This document shows positions 25,696 to 34,369 of a stretch of 64,000 nt of DNA, in pieces (the first letter of the stretch is position 1; each line of letters begins with the position of its first letter). Where the stretch lies: positions 1 through 64,000 of the forward strand of contig JACRAZ010000029.1 in NCBI GenBank assembly GCA_016213205.1, in the 5' to 3' direction. The DNA is from Burkholderiales bacterium. Lineage in GTDB: Bacteria; Pseudomonadota; Gammaproteobacteria; Burkholderiales; Burkholderiaceae_C. A program made the position numbers and the translations under genes. Under the pieces are notes generated by a model that was not told the DNA's origin, made no database searches, and worked only from the letters and a program-made list of their open reading frames with translations.

Positions 25696-26461
25696 GCCCG
25701 GCCTCCGGTGGCGACCCCAGCCCGTGCTGCAGCAGCACCAGCGCGGCCCGGTGCAGCGCCTGCACGCGCAGCGGCTCCGGCCCGGGCGTGGCCAGCGCCT
25801 GGGCAAGGTCGGGCAGCGCCGGGTCGGTGTCGCACTGGTGGCCCAGCATGAACATCAGCACCGCCACCAGCCCGTGGGCGCGCGCACCGTGCAGCCCCTG
25901 CTGCCCGGCCTTGGCCGCCGCGGCCTCGGCCAGCGCCCGCAGGCCGGCCTCGCCCAGCACGGCGGCCTTGCGCGGGTAGGCCTCGGCCAGCACGCCCGCG
26001 ATCAGCGCCGCGCGGTCGCCCGCGTCCTGCGATTCGAACACCGCCAGGTCCAGCGTGCGCCAGCGCAGCAGCGCCTTCACCAGGTGTTCGTTGTGCACAC
26101 CCAGCACCGCGTCCAGCTGGTCCAGCACGGTGGCGTGCAGCGCAAACAGGCGGGGCGTGGGGTCGTCCTGCGCGCTGGCGGCCATCGCCTGCTGCAGCCA
26201 GGGCAGTTGCGGATCGGTGTCGAAGCCGGCGCCCAGCATCAGCATCAGCGTGAGGTGGAGGTACACGGTCTGCTCGCTGCGCCAGCCGTGGCGCGCCGCG
26301 CGCCGCCGGCCCAGCGCCACCAGGGCGCGCAGCGGTGCGTCGCCCAGGCGGGCATGGTCGCGCGGGAAGCTGTGCACCAGCGCCGCCAGCAGGCGGCGGT
26401 CGAACCGCTGGGTGGCCTCGCCGCGGAACGCGGCAAGCTGCGCCTCACGGATGATCAGCAT
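25676..26461 (-). CDS. T6SS cassette helper protein with internal duplication
   Basis: A 261-residue, helical, cytoplasmic protein. Its start (MLIIREAQLAAFRGEA) and the run LMLMLGAGFDTDPQLPWLQ are typical of small proteins encoded beside DUF4123 adaptors in type VI effector clusters. The second half repeats the pattern as LMFMLGHQCDTDPALPDLA, so the protein appears to be a tandem duplication of a ~120-residue unit. It overlaps the DUF4123 gene upstream by 17 bases and the effector gene downstream by 20 bases, so the three are a tightly coupled unit. The molecular role of this family is not established. Confidence 0.7.
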   Translation of the reverse strand: MLIIREAQLAAFRGEATQRFDRRLLAALVHSFPRDHARLGDAPLRALVALGRRRAARHGWRSEQTVYLHLTLMLMLGAGFDTDPQLPWLQQAMAASAQDDPTPRLFALHATVLDQLDAVLGVHNEHLVKALLRWRTLDLAVFESQDAGDRAALIAGVLAEAYPRKAAVLGEAGLRALAEAAAAKAGQQGLHGARAHGLVAVLMFMLGHQCDTDPALPDLAQALATPGPEPLRVQALHRAALVLLQHGLGSPPEAGHVQPAG

Positions 26462-27011
26462 GGGCGGGCTGCCGGAACAGGCGCAGCGCGTCGGGCCCCT
26501 GCTCCAGGCCGAAGCGGTGGATGGGGCCGAACACGCGTGCGGCCTCCTCGCCGGTGCAGGTGGGCAGGTACACGCCCAGCACCCGCGGGTCGAAGAAGCG
26601 GAACATCAGCCAGCGCCCGGCCTCGTCACGCACGCGCAGCAGGCTGCGCAGGTGGCGGCGCAGCAACGGCAGGGTCACGTCCGGCGGGGCCAGGGTCAGC
26701 ACGCCCCAGCCATGGCCCCAGCCCTGCGTGAAGAACTGGCGCGTGAAGTGAGCGTCCGGCGCCAGGTGCACCAGGTACGGTGCTGCCGCCCGCAGCTCGG
26801 GCGCCAGCGGGCCCGCGAACAGGCAGCAGCGCTCCAGCCCGGTCTGCTGCAGCAGCGGGTAGATGCGCGCATCGCGTGCCGCATCGACGATGAGGTGCAC
26901 CTGCGTGTCCTGCGGCCGGTCGCCCTGCGGCCACAGGCAGCGCACCCAGTCGTCGTAGCCGTCCAGCGGCAGCAGCCGCGGGTCGGCCCAGGCAGCGTCG
27001 CGGGTGGTCAT
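26445..27011 (-). CDS. DUF4123 domain protein (T6SS effector adaptor/chaperone)
   Basis: A 188-residue protein that is essentially one DUF4123 domain. Diagnostic parts are VHLIVDAARDARIYPLLQQ, APYLVHLAPDAHFTRQFF, the central WGHGWGVL, HLRSLLRVRDEAGRWL and FRFFDPRVLGVYLPTC. DUF4123 proteins (Tec/TAP) load specific effectors onto VgrG or PAAR in type VI secretion. The start at 27011 gives the family's usual length; a Met nine codons upstream lies close to the repeat and is less likely. No vgrG or PAAR gene lies next to it, so it may serve a VgrG encoded elsewhere. Confidence 0.85.
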   Translation of the reverse strand: MTTRDAAWADPRLLPLDGYDDWVRCLWPQGDRPQDTQVHLIVDAARDARIYPLLQQTGLERCCLFAGPLAPELRAAAPYLVHLAPDAHFTRQFFTQGWGHGWGVLTLAPPDVTLPLLRRHLRSLLRVRDEAGRWLMFRFFDPRVLGVYLPTCTGEEAARVFGPIHRFGLEQGPDALRLFRQPAHADHP

Positions 27012-27043
27012 GGCCCGGCCCTGCGCACCATGCCTCATGACGC

Positions 27044-27105
27044 TCACTGGACTACCCTCCGCGCTGCGCGCTCCGGGATTCGCGCTTGGGAGCGGCCCGG
27101 CGCGC
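27044..27105 (-). repeat. 62-bp dispersed repeat, copy B
   Basis: Reads on the minus strand from the base after the TGA of the gene ending at 27106. It is identical to copies A and C except for the central triplet 27065-27067 (GCA on the repeat's strand). It lies inside the putative T6SS cassette, between the first gene and the DUF4123 gene, so it splits that unit. Confidence 0.85.
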
Positions 27106-27696
27106 TCATGCCGCCTGCCTGCGGCGCTCGCACTCGGCGCAGAAGGGCACGCCCTGCTGCGAGGCCGCGCGCAGCACCGCGGCCTGGCGGGCCTGGTCGA
27201 TGTGGGCCAGCAGGTCGACCACCACCGCCTCGGGTTCGGCGGCGGCCGCGGCCGGGGCAGGCCGCAGCATGGCCGGCGTGAAGCGGGGGCCGGTGGCCGC
27301 TGCGTGCACCGGCGCCTGCCCCGCCGCCGGCGCGTCCTGGCGCGGGCGCTCGGCCTCGAACAACACCAGCGCGCCGCGGCACACCTGCTCGGCCGCGGCC
27401 TCGACCACCTGTGCATCGCTGAGCCGGTGCAAGGCCCAGCCGGCGCTGCCGTCGATCAGGCGCCGCAGCAGCGCCGGCGGGCAGGCGCGCAGCCGCTGAA
27501 GCAGCCGTTCGTCACCCCGGGCCTGCAGCGGGCACGCCCGCCAGCGCCGGGGTTCACGCGCGCTGGCGTGCCGGGCGGGCAGGCCCTGCGGCCCACCTGC
27601 CCGGGACGGCCCGGTGGCCTCGTGCGCCGGCGCCGCCATCGCGCCGGCAGGCTGCAGCGCGAACGCCTGTTCGCCAAAGGTGAAACCGACCCACAT
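27106..27696 (-). CDS. Putative T6SS-associated cytoplasmic protein
   Basis: A 196-residue protein starting at an ATG with AGGGAG upstream. It opens MWVGFTFGEQAFAL. The middle has ALHRLSDAQVVEAAAEQVCRG and the C-terminus has a CxxC in VPFCAECERRRQAA, possibly metal-binding or redox-active, separated by an Ala/Pro-rich linker. It is the first gene of the minus-strand unit that continues with the DUF4123 adaptor, helper and putative effector. I do not recognise its family with certainty; the link to type VI secretion rests on its position. Confidence 0.6.
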   Translation of the reverse strand: MWVGFTFGEQAFALQPAGAMAAPAHEATGPSRAGGPQGLPARHASAREPRRWRACPLQARGDERLLQRLRACPPALLRRLIDGSAGWALHRLSDAQVVEAAAEQVCRGALVLFEAERPRQDAPAAGQAPVHAAATGPRFTPAMLRPAPAAAAAEPEAVVVDLLAHIDQARQAAVLRAASQQGVPFCAECERRRQAA

Positions 27697-28034
27697 GGTG
27701 TGGCTGACTCCCTGGTGCGGGCGGGTGACGCCCGCTCGTTGCCACCCGCCAGTGCGCACCGTGTCTGGCACGGCCCGGCGGGCTGATGTCGGGGCAGTGT
27801 AGGCAGCAGGTCCGCAGCCACAAGCTCAATTTGTCACTCGGTGGAAAAGGCCACCGGAGGGCGCTGCCGCCCCATGCCCGCACCCCAAGCGCCAGCGCAG
27901 CGGCCGCTGCCTTCGCGTGCCAGCACCCAATCACGCTCGAATCACGCCGTGCCTCTCACACTGGTGGCCCGCAGGGCGGCGCGTGCCGCCGCCGGTGCCA
28001 CCCGGGCCCGGCAACACCCGCAGGAGGATCACCG
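27697..28034. other. Divergent intergenic region, no gene
   Basis: 338 bases between the minus-strand cassette and the plus-strand Calx-beta gene. It should hold both promoters. Open frames pass through it, but their composition shows no homology. The only clear signal is CAGGAGGA at 28021-28028, the ribosome site of the adhesin gene. No operator-like palindrome was seen. Confidence 0.4.
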
Positions 28035-31000
28035 ATGCCAGTTCTGGACGTGGCCGACATCATCGTTGGCGAAAGCGACGCCGTGGCGGTTTTCACGCTG
28101 CGCCTCGACAGCCCGGCCACCGTGCCACTGCTGCTGGGCTACAGCCTGCGCGGTGGCAGCGGCATCGCCGGCCTGGCCGCGCCGGAGGCCGACTTCACGA
28201 ACGCCTCCGGCAGCGTGGTGTTCGCGCCCGGCGAGACCGAGCGCACGCTGCAGATCCCGCTGCGCGACGACAGCCTGGTCGAGGGCCTCGAGCGGCTGCA
28301 CCTGCTGCTGACGCTGCCGCCGCTGGTGCAGCAGCCGCTGACGCTGGGCCGCAGCGGCGCGATGGTGCTGATCCATGACAACGACACGGTGCAGGCCCAG
28401 CCCAGCCTGGGGGTGGACGATGTCTTCGTCGACGAAGGCGCGGGCGCGGTGCGCTTCGTGGTGCGCCTGGGCGGCCCGGCCGGCGGTGCCGCGGCGGCCC
28501 CGGTGAGCGTGCGCTACGCCACGGCCGACGGCAGCGCGCGGGACGGCCAGGACTACAGCGCCGTGAGCGGCATGCTCAGCTTCGCGCCGGGCGAGAACGT
28601 CAAGGTGCTCAGCGTGCCGCTGCTCAATGACGACACGGCCGAAGGCATCGAGCGCTTTTCGCTGCAGCTCAGCCAGGCCCAGGGCGCCACGCTGGCCCAG
28701 GCCAGCGCGCTGGCCGAGATCGGCCTGTCCGACGGCGTGGCGGTGAGCCAGCCGCGGTTGGTGGTGGCCGACGTGGTGGCCAACGAGGGTGATCGCTTCG
28801 TCGACGTGGTGCTGCGCCTGCAGGCACCGGCCACCAGCGCCTTCAGCGTGGTGCCGACCATGATGGGCCTGGTGCCTGGCATGCCGCTGCTGTTGACGAC
28901 CGACATCCTCTCGGTCACCGGCCTGAGCTTCGCGCCGGGCGAGACGCTGAAGGTGCTGCGCATCGGCCTGTACGACGACACCAGCCCGCGCGGACCGGTG
29001 TCGGCCGACTGGATGCTGTCCACCGCCTTCGACGGCACGCTGCTGCGCCAGGTGGTGGGCTTCACGATCTACGACAACGACACCGCGGCGGCCCAGCCCG
29101 AGGTGTTTGTCGACGACCTGGTGGTGGACGAGCAGGCCGGCGTGGCCGAGTTCGTCGTGCGCCTGGGGCAGCCGCTGGGCCAGGTCTCGGCGGCGCCGGT
29201 GACGGTGCACTACGCCACCCGCGACGGCAGCGCCGTGGCCGGCCAGGACTACCTGGCGGCCCAGGGGAGCCTGTGGTTCGCACCGGGCGAAACTGTCCAG
29301 CGCGTGCGGGTGGACCTGCTGGACGACCCCCTGTCCGAAGGGCGCGAGCGCTTCGAGCTGGTGCTCGCGGGCGCCAGCGGCGCGGTGCTAGCCGACGGCG
29401 CCGCGCAGGCCGAGATCGGGCACAGCGACGGCACGCCGGTCGCGCAGCCCTTCGCCACGATGGACGAACTGGTGATCGACGAGACCAGCGGCCGCGTGAG
29501 CGCCGTGGTGCGGCTGAGCGCACCCTCGCCGAACGAGGTGGTGCTCATCGCCACCGTCGGCAACCCCTACCAGTCGTTCAACGATCTGAGCATCGGCCTG
29601 GAGAGCAGCACGCTGCTGTTCGCGCCCGGCGAAACCACCAAGACGCTGTCGTTCACGGTGCTGGACGACGCGGTGGTGGAGCCGATGGAGACGGCGGGCA
29701 TCAGCCTGCTCGGCCAGTTGAACGTGGCCACCACGGCCACGGTGCTGCCGCTGCTGCTGTACGACAACGACACCCGCGTGGCCCGGCCGCAGCTCTACGT
29801 GGAGGACCTGGGCGTGGACGAGCGCGCGGGCACCGCGCTGTTCGCGGTGAGCCTGGGCTGGCGCGGCGGCACCGCCACCGACCAGCCGGTGACCGTGGCC
29901 TACCGCACCGAGGACGGCAGTGCCACCGCCGGGTTGGACTACGTGGCGCGCAGCGGCACGCTCAGCTTCCGGCCGGGCGAGACCGTCAAGACCGTGGCCA
30001 TCGACCTGCTGGACGACACCCTGGCCGAGGCCGGCGAGCGCTTCACGCTGCGCCTGTCCGAGGCCACCCAGGCCGATCTGGCGCAGGCCACGGCCCAGGC
30101 CTTCATCGCCCCCAGCGACGCGCCGCCCAGCGGGCAGACGCCGCGGCTGAGCCTGTCGGACGCCACGGTGTCCGAGCGCGACCGCTACGTGGACCTGTGG
30201 GTGACGCTGGATGCGCCGGCCACGGTGCCGGTGAGCTACCTCGTCACGGCCACCAGTGCCACCGCCACCGCGGGCCAGGACTTCCTGGCCCCCTACCTGC
30301 CCCGCGAAACCCTGCAGCCGGGGCAGACGATGCAGCGGCTGCGCATCGAGCTGGGCAGCGACACCTCGCCCGAGGCGCTGGAGCACTTCACCGTGACCCT
30401 GTCGGCCCACCCGGGCGTGGCACTGGCCAAGGCCACCGGGGTGGTGAGCATCGTCGACGACGACAGCGCCACCGCGCTGCCGGAGCTGCTGGTGCGCGAT
30501 GCGGTGGTGGACGAGACCGCGGGCACCGCCAGCTTCGTGGTGCAGCTGGGGCGCGACAAGGGCGCGGCCTCGAACCAGACCGTGCGCGTGGGCTTCGCCA
30601 CCGCCGATGGCACCGCGCTGGCCGGGCAGGACTTCCGCGCCCACGCCGGCACGCTGGTCTTCGCGCCGGGCGAAACGGCGAAGACGGTGGTGGTCGACAT
30701 CCTGGACGACACCCTGCGCGAGGCCACCGAGCGCTTTGCGCTGCAGCTGTCGGCGCCGGTCAACGCCACGCTGCTGGACGCCCACGCGGTGGGCCTCATC
30801 GGCGCCAACGATGCGCCGGCCGTGGCGCGCCCGCAGCTCAGCGCCGGTGGCGGCGCCGTCAGCGAGGCCGATGGCTACCTGGACCTGGCCTTCTTCCTGG
30901 ACACACCGGCCACCGGCATCGTGCAGGCCACGCCCTTCGTCAGCGCGGTGTTCGGCGCCGACATGGCCACCCCCGCCGACTACCGGCAGCTCGGCGCCGC

Positions 31001-31949
31001 GCTCACCTTCCTGCCCGGCCAGACCACGGCCACCGCCCGCGTGGCCCTGCTGCAGGACACCCTGGCCGAACGCGACAAGGGCCTGCTGGTCAGCGTGCAG
31101 GCCAGCGCGGCCACCCAAGGGGCCGCGCAGGCGCTGACCATCGTCGACGACGACAGCGACCTCTCGCGGGCGGTGCTGAGCTTCGGCCGCTCGGACGACC
31201 TGTACCGCCCCGCCACGGCGCGCGACCTGATCGTCGAGAGCGCCGGCGGCGGCATCGACACCGTGGTGGTGGGCTGGGACCTCAGCCTGCCGGAGCACCT
31301 GGAGAACCTGCGCCTGACCGGCAGCACGCCGTTGCGCGCCACCGGCAACGCGGCGATGAACCTGCTGGCCGGCAATGCCGGCAACAACAGCCTCGACGGT
31401 GCCGGTGGCATCGACACCGCGGTGTTTGCGGCGCCGCTGGCCCAGGCCAGCGTCAGCGGCGGCAACGGCAGCTTCGTCGTCAGCAGCGCCACCGATGGCA
31501 TCGACACGCTGAGCTCGATCGAGCGCCTGCGTTTTGCCGACGTGATGCGCGCCGACGACACCGCGCCCGGTGGCAACACCTACCTGGCCTGCGCGCTGCT
31601 GAACGCCGCGCTCGATGCGCTGCCCGGCACCGCCCTGCTCAGCCAGTGGACCGCGCAGCTCGACGCGCTGGGCTCGCTGCGCGACACGGCGCAGGCGCTG
31701 ATCAACTTCTACGCCCCCGGCATCGCCGACGAGCTGCTGGTGGCCCACCTGTGGAACACCGTGGTCGAGGCCCCGCCCAGCGCCGCCGACCTGGCCGGCG
31801 CGCTGGCGCTGCTGCGCAACGGCAGCTTCACCCAGGCCTCGCTGCTGGCCTTCGTGGCCACCCACCCGCTCAACACCACCGAGCTGGCGGGCGTGGCCGG
31901 CCAGCCGATGTGGCTGGACCCGGCCTGGTTTCCGATGCCCGGCGGTTGA
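28035..31949 (+). CDS. Large Calx-beta repeat protein with RTX-like and DUF4214-like C-terminus
   Basis: A 1304-residue acidic protein. About nine Calx-beta-like units of 110-125 residues follow one another; each opens like PELLVRDAVVDETAG, contains a YATADGSA..GQDY segment and FAPGET..TV, and most close with DDD or DND. After about residue 1060 comes a degenerate RTX nonapeptide stretch (LLAGNAGNNSLDGAGGID), then a DUF4214-like region (LINFYAPGIADELLVAHLW). There is no N-terminal signal peptide, which together with the C-terminus suggests type I secretion. Such proteins are Ca-dependent surface adhesins. No type I transporter genes are adjacent. The ATG follows CAGGAGGA. Confidence 0.88.
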   Translation: MPVLDVADIIVGESDAVAVFTLRLDSPATVPLLLGYSLRGGSGIAGLAAPEADFTNASGSVVFAPGETERTLQIPLRDDSLVEGLERLHLLLTLPPLVQQPLTLGRSGAMVLIHDNDTVQAQPSLGVDDVFVDEGAGAVRFVVRLGGPAGGAAAAPVSVRYATADGSARDGQDYSAVSGMLSFAPGENVKVLSVPLLNDDTAEGIERFSLQLSQAQGATLAQASALAEIGLSDGVAVSQPRLVVADVVANEGDRFVDVVLRLQAPATSAFSVVPTMMGLVPGMPLLLTTDILSVTGLSFAPGETLKVLRIGLYDDTSPRGPVSADWMLSTAFDGTLLRQVVGFTIYDNDTAAAQPEVFVDDLVVDEQAGVAEFVVRLGQPLGQVSAAPVTVHYATRDGSAVAGQDYLAAQGSLWFAPGETVQRVRVDLLDDPLSEGRERFELVLAGASGAVLADGAAQAEIGHSDGTPVAQPFATMDELVIDETSGRVSAVVRLSAPSPNEVVLIATVGNPYQSFNDLSIGLESSTLLFAPGETTKTLSFTVLDDAVVEPMETAGISLLGQLNVATTATVLPLLLYDNDTRVARPQLYVEDLGVDERAGTALFAVSLGWRGGTATDQPVTVAYRTEDGSATAGLDYVARSGTLSFRPGETVKTVAIDLLDDTLAEAGERFTLRLSEATQADLAQATAQAFIAPSDAPPSGQTPRLSLSDATVSERDRYVDLWVTLDAPATVPVSYLVTATSATATAGQDFLAPYLPRETLQPGQTMQRLRIELGSDTSPEALEHFTVTLSAHPGVALAKATGVVSIVDDDSATALPELLVRDAVVDETAGTASFVVQLGRDKGAASNQTVRVGFATADGTALAGQDFRAHAGTLVFAPGETAKTVVVDILDDTLREATERFALQLSAPVNATLLDAHAVGLIGANDAPAVARPQLSAGGGAVSEADGYLDLAFFLDTPATGIVQATPFVSAVFGADMATPADYRQLGAALTFLPGQTTATARVALLQDTLAERDKGLLVSVQASAATQGAAQALTIVDDDSDLSRAVLSFGRSDDLYRPATARDLIVESAGGGIDTVVVGWDLSLPEHLENLRLTGSTPLRATGNAAMNLLAGNAGNNSLDGAGGIDTAVFAAPLAQASVSGGNGSFVVSSATDGIDTLSSIERLRFADVMRADDTAPGGNTYLACALLNAALDALPGTALLSQWTAQLDALGSLRDTAQALINFYAPGIADELLVAHLWNTVVEAPPSAADLAGALALLRNGSFTQASLLAFVATHPLNTTELAGVAGQPMWLDPAWFPMPGG

Positions 31950-32084
31950 GAACCGGTGCACGGGCGGCGGCCGCCTCCGCCGTGCTAAGGTCAGCGCCCG
32001 CGATGCGCAGCACCGCCGGCCCGGCCGGCGCGCCAGCGCCTCGCGCCCGGGGAGACAAGACCAGCGTTTCGCGAGGACCGCCCG

Positions 32085-33683
32085 ATGACCCGCCTGCTGC
32101 GGCCCACCGACCAGCACCCGTTCGTGCGCATGGACGTGCCCACGCTGCTGGCCCAGCGTGCCGCCACGCGGCGTGATCACCCGTTCCTGCTGTGGGAACC
32201 GCACGATGGCCCGCCCGCTGCATGGACCTACGGCCAGTTCCACGCCCAGGTGGGCCGCATTGCCGGCGGCCTGCAGCGGCGCGGCGTGCGCGCCGGCGAG
32301 CGGGTGCTGATCCACCTGGACAACTGCCCCGAGGCGCTGCTGGCCTGGTACGCCTGCACCTGGCTCGGCGCGGTGGCGGTAACCACCAACGCCCGCGCGG
32401 CCGACGACGAGCTGGCCTACTACGCCGAGCACAGCGCCGCGGTGGCCGCGATCACGCAGCCGAAGTTCGCCGAGCGGGTGGCCGCCAGCTGCCGGCACCT
32501 GCGCTGGCAGGTGGTGACGGCCACCGACAACGGCAGCCCGCCCGAGCACGCGGTGGCGCCCGGCCAGCGCTTCGACACGCTGGACGCCGAGCCCGCGCCG
32601 CGCCGTACGCCCGACCCGCTGGCACCCTGCAGCGTGCAGTACACCTCGGGCACCACCAGCCGGCCCAAGGCGGTGCTGTGGACCCACGCCAACGCGCTGT
32701 GGGGCGCCCGCATCAATGCCGCGCACGAAGACCTGCGGCCCGACGACGTGCACCTGGTGCACCTGCCGCTGTTCCACACCAATGCACAGGCCTACTCGGT
32801 GCTGGCCAGCCTGTGGGCCGGCGCCAGCGTGGTGCTGGTGCCGCGCTTCTCGGCACGCCGGTTCTGGCCGCTGTCGCTGAAGCACCGCTGCACCTGGTCG
32901 TCCATGATCCCGTTCTGCCTGCGTGCGCTGTGCGAGCAGGAGGTGCCCGCGCAGCACCACTACCGGCTGTGGGGCGCGGCGGTGAGCAGCCCGCCCACCG
33001 ATGCGCGCTTCCGGGTGCGCACGCTGGGCTGGTGGGGCATGACCGAGACCATCACGCACGGCATCGTCTGCGACCTGCACCTGCCCAGCCCGCCCCTGAG
33101 CATCGGCCGCGCCGCGCCCGAGTACGAGATCGCCATCGTCGAGGACGACAGCGTGCCGGTGCGCGAGGCCCGCGCGGTGCCGCTCGGCGGCGCCGGCCAG
33201 TTGCTGATCCGCGGCGTGCGGGGGCTGTCGCTGTTCCAGGAGTACCTGGGCAACGCGCAGGCCACCGCCGACAGCTTCGACCCCGACGGCTGGTTCCGCA
33301 CCGGCGACCGCGTGGAACTGCTCGAGGAAGGCTCGATCCGCTTCGGCGACCGCAGCAAGGACATGCTGAAGGTGGGCGGCGAGAACGTGGCCGCCTCCGA
33401 GGTGGAGCGCGTGATCCTCGCCGTGCCCGGCGTGGCCGAATGCGCGGTGGTGGCCCGCAGGCACCGCATGCTCGACGAGGTGCCGGTGGCCTTCGTGCTG
33501 GCCACGCCCAGCGCGGCGCCGGCGCTGGCCGAGCGCATCGCCGCCGCCTGCGCGCAGCAGCTGGCCGACTTCAAGCGCCCGCACGAGGTGCGGCTGGTGG
33601 ACGCGCTGCCGCGCTCCACGCTGGAGAAAGTGGCCAAGGCCGAACTCCGGCGCCAGCTGGCGGACGAGCCTTTGCTGGGTTAG
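32085..33683 (+). CDS. AMP-binding acyl-CoA ligase
   Basis: A 532-residue member of the adenylate-forming superfamily. The ATP-binding signature YTSGTTSRPKAVLWTH starts at Y186. The motif GWWGMTETI and the hinge WFRTGDRVELLEEG..FGDRSKDMLKVGGENV are present, with the catalytic Lys region RSTLEKVAKAEL at the end. The substrate is not evident; the sequence resembles crotonobetaine/carnitine-CoA ligase-like and other ATP-dependent acyl-CoA ligases. The ATG follows GAGGA. It is followed after 26 bases by acylphosphatase on the same strand. Confidence 0.87.
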   Translation: MTRLLRPTDQHPFVRMDVPTLLAQRAATRRDHPFLLWEPHDGPPAAWTYGQFHAQVGRIAGGLQRRGVRAGERVLIHLDNCPEALLAWYACTWLGAVAVTTNARAADDELAYYAEHSAAVAAITQPKFAERVAASCRHLRWQVVTATDNGSPPEHAVAPGQRFDTLDAEPAPRRTPDPLAPCSVQYTSGTTSRPKAVLWTHANALWGARINAAHEDLRPDDVHLVHLPLFHTNAQAYSVLASLWAGASVVLVPRFSARRFWPLSLKHRCTWSSMIPFCLRALCEQEVPAQHHYRLWGAAVSSPPTDARFRVRTLGWWGMTETITHGIVCDLHLPSPPLSIGRAAPEYEIAIVEDDSVPVREARAVPLGGAGQLLIRGVRGLSLFQEYLGNAQATADSFDPDGWFRTGDRVELLEEGSIRFGDRSKDMLKVGGENVAASEVERVILAVPGVAECAVVARRHRMLDEVPVAFVLATPSAAPALAERIAAACAQQLADFKRPHEVRLVDALPRSTLEKVAKAELRRQLADEPLLG

Positions 33684-33709
33684 CCACCGTTCACGCCGCA
33701 GGCCGCGCC

Positions 33710-34000
33710 ATGACCGAGAAAGTGCTCCGACTCGAGATCCGCGGCCGCGTGCAGGGTGTGGGCTTCCGCTGGTCGATGGTGGGGCAGGCGCGCCACCTGG
33801 GCCTGCGTGGCTGGGTGCGCAACCGGCGCGACGGTTCGGTCGAAGCCCTGGTGGCCGGCCCGTCCGACAGCGTCGATCGCCTGGTCAAGTGGGCCTGGCG
33901 CGGGTCGGCCGGCGCGGTGGTGCTCACGCTCGATGCCTTTGCCGGCGAGGGCAGCTTCGATGCCTTCACCGGCTTCGAGCAACGGCCCACGGCCGATTGA
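33710..34000 (+). CDS. acyP: Acylphosphatase
   Basis: A 96-residue protein with the complete acylphosphatase fold signature. The phosphate-binding loop is GRVQGVGFRWS with catalytic Arg20, and GWVRNRRDGSVEA supplies Asn38. The enzyme hydrolyses acyl phosphates such as 1,3-bisphosphoglycerate or carbamoyl phosphate in the cytoplasm. The length is standard (about 90-100). It lies between the acyl-CoA ligase and a small ferredoxin on the same strand. Confidence 0.92.
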   Translation: MTEKVLRLEIRGRVQGVGFRWSMVGQARHLGLRGWVRNRRDGSVEALVAGPSDSVDRLVKWAWRGSAGAVVLTLDAFAGEGSFDAFTGFEQRPTAD

Positions 34001-34022
34001 GCCGCGCCTGCGAAACGCCGGG

Positions 34023-34319
34023 ATGAGCTCACGCGCCCGCCCCTTCATCGATGCGGTGGCGCGGGCCGATGCCGCACGCCGGCTGGCCGAGGCGCCGGCC
34101 CGGGACACCGGCCTGCGCCGGCCCGACATCGACCCGCGGCGCTGCACCGGCTGTGGCCGCTGCGTGGCGGTGTGCGAGCCCCGTGTGCTGAGCCTCGAGG
34201 TGCAGCAATGGGACAAGCGCTCGGTGCTGCACGACCCCGCGCGCTGCACCGGCTGCAGCGCGTGCGCGGCGATCTGCCCGTTCCACGCCATCACGATGCG
34301 GCCGCCGGCAACGCCCTGA
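34023..34319 (+). CDS. Small 2x[4Fe-4S] ferredoxin-like protein
   Basis: A 98-residue protein with two canonical four-cysteine cluster motifs: Cys41, 44, 47, 51 (CTGCGRCVAVCEP) and Cys75, 78, 81, 85 (CTGCSACAAICPF). This is a bacterial 2x[4Fe-4S] ferredoxin with a 35-residue N-terminal extension. It is a cytoplasmic electron carrier with unknown partners. It starts 22 bases after the acylphosphatase stop. The spacer to the convergent cupin gene is about 50 bases. Confidence 0.88.
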   Translation: MSSRARPFIDAVARADAARRLAEAPARDTGLRRPDIDPRRCTGCGRCVAVCEPRVLSLEVQQWDKRSVLHDPARCTGCSACAAICPFHAITMRPPATP

Positions 34320-34369
34320 GCCCCCCCTGGGGACGGCGTGGGCCGCCACCGGGGGCGCCGGCGTCGCGA

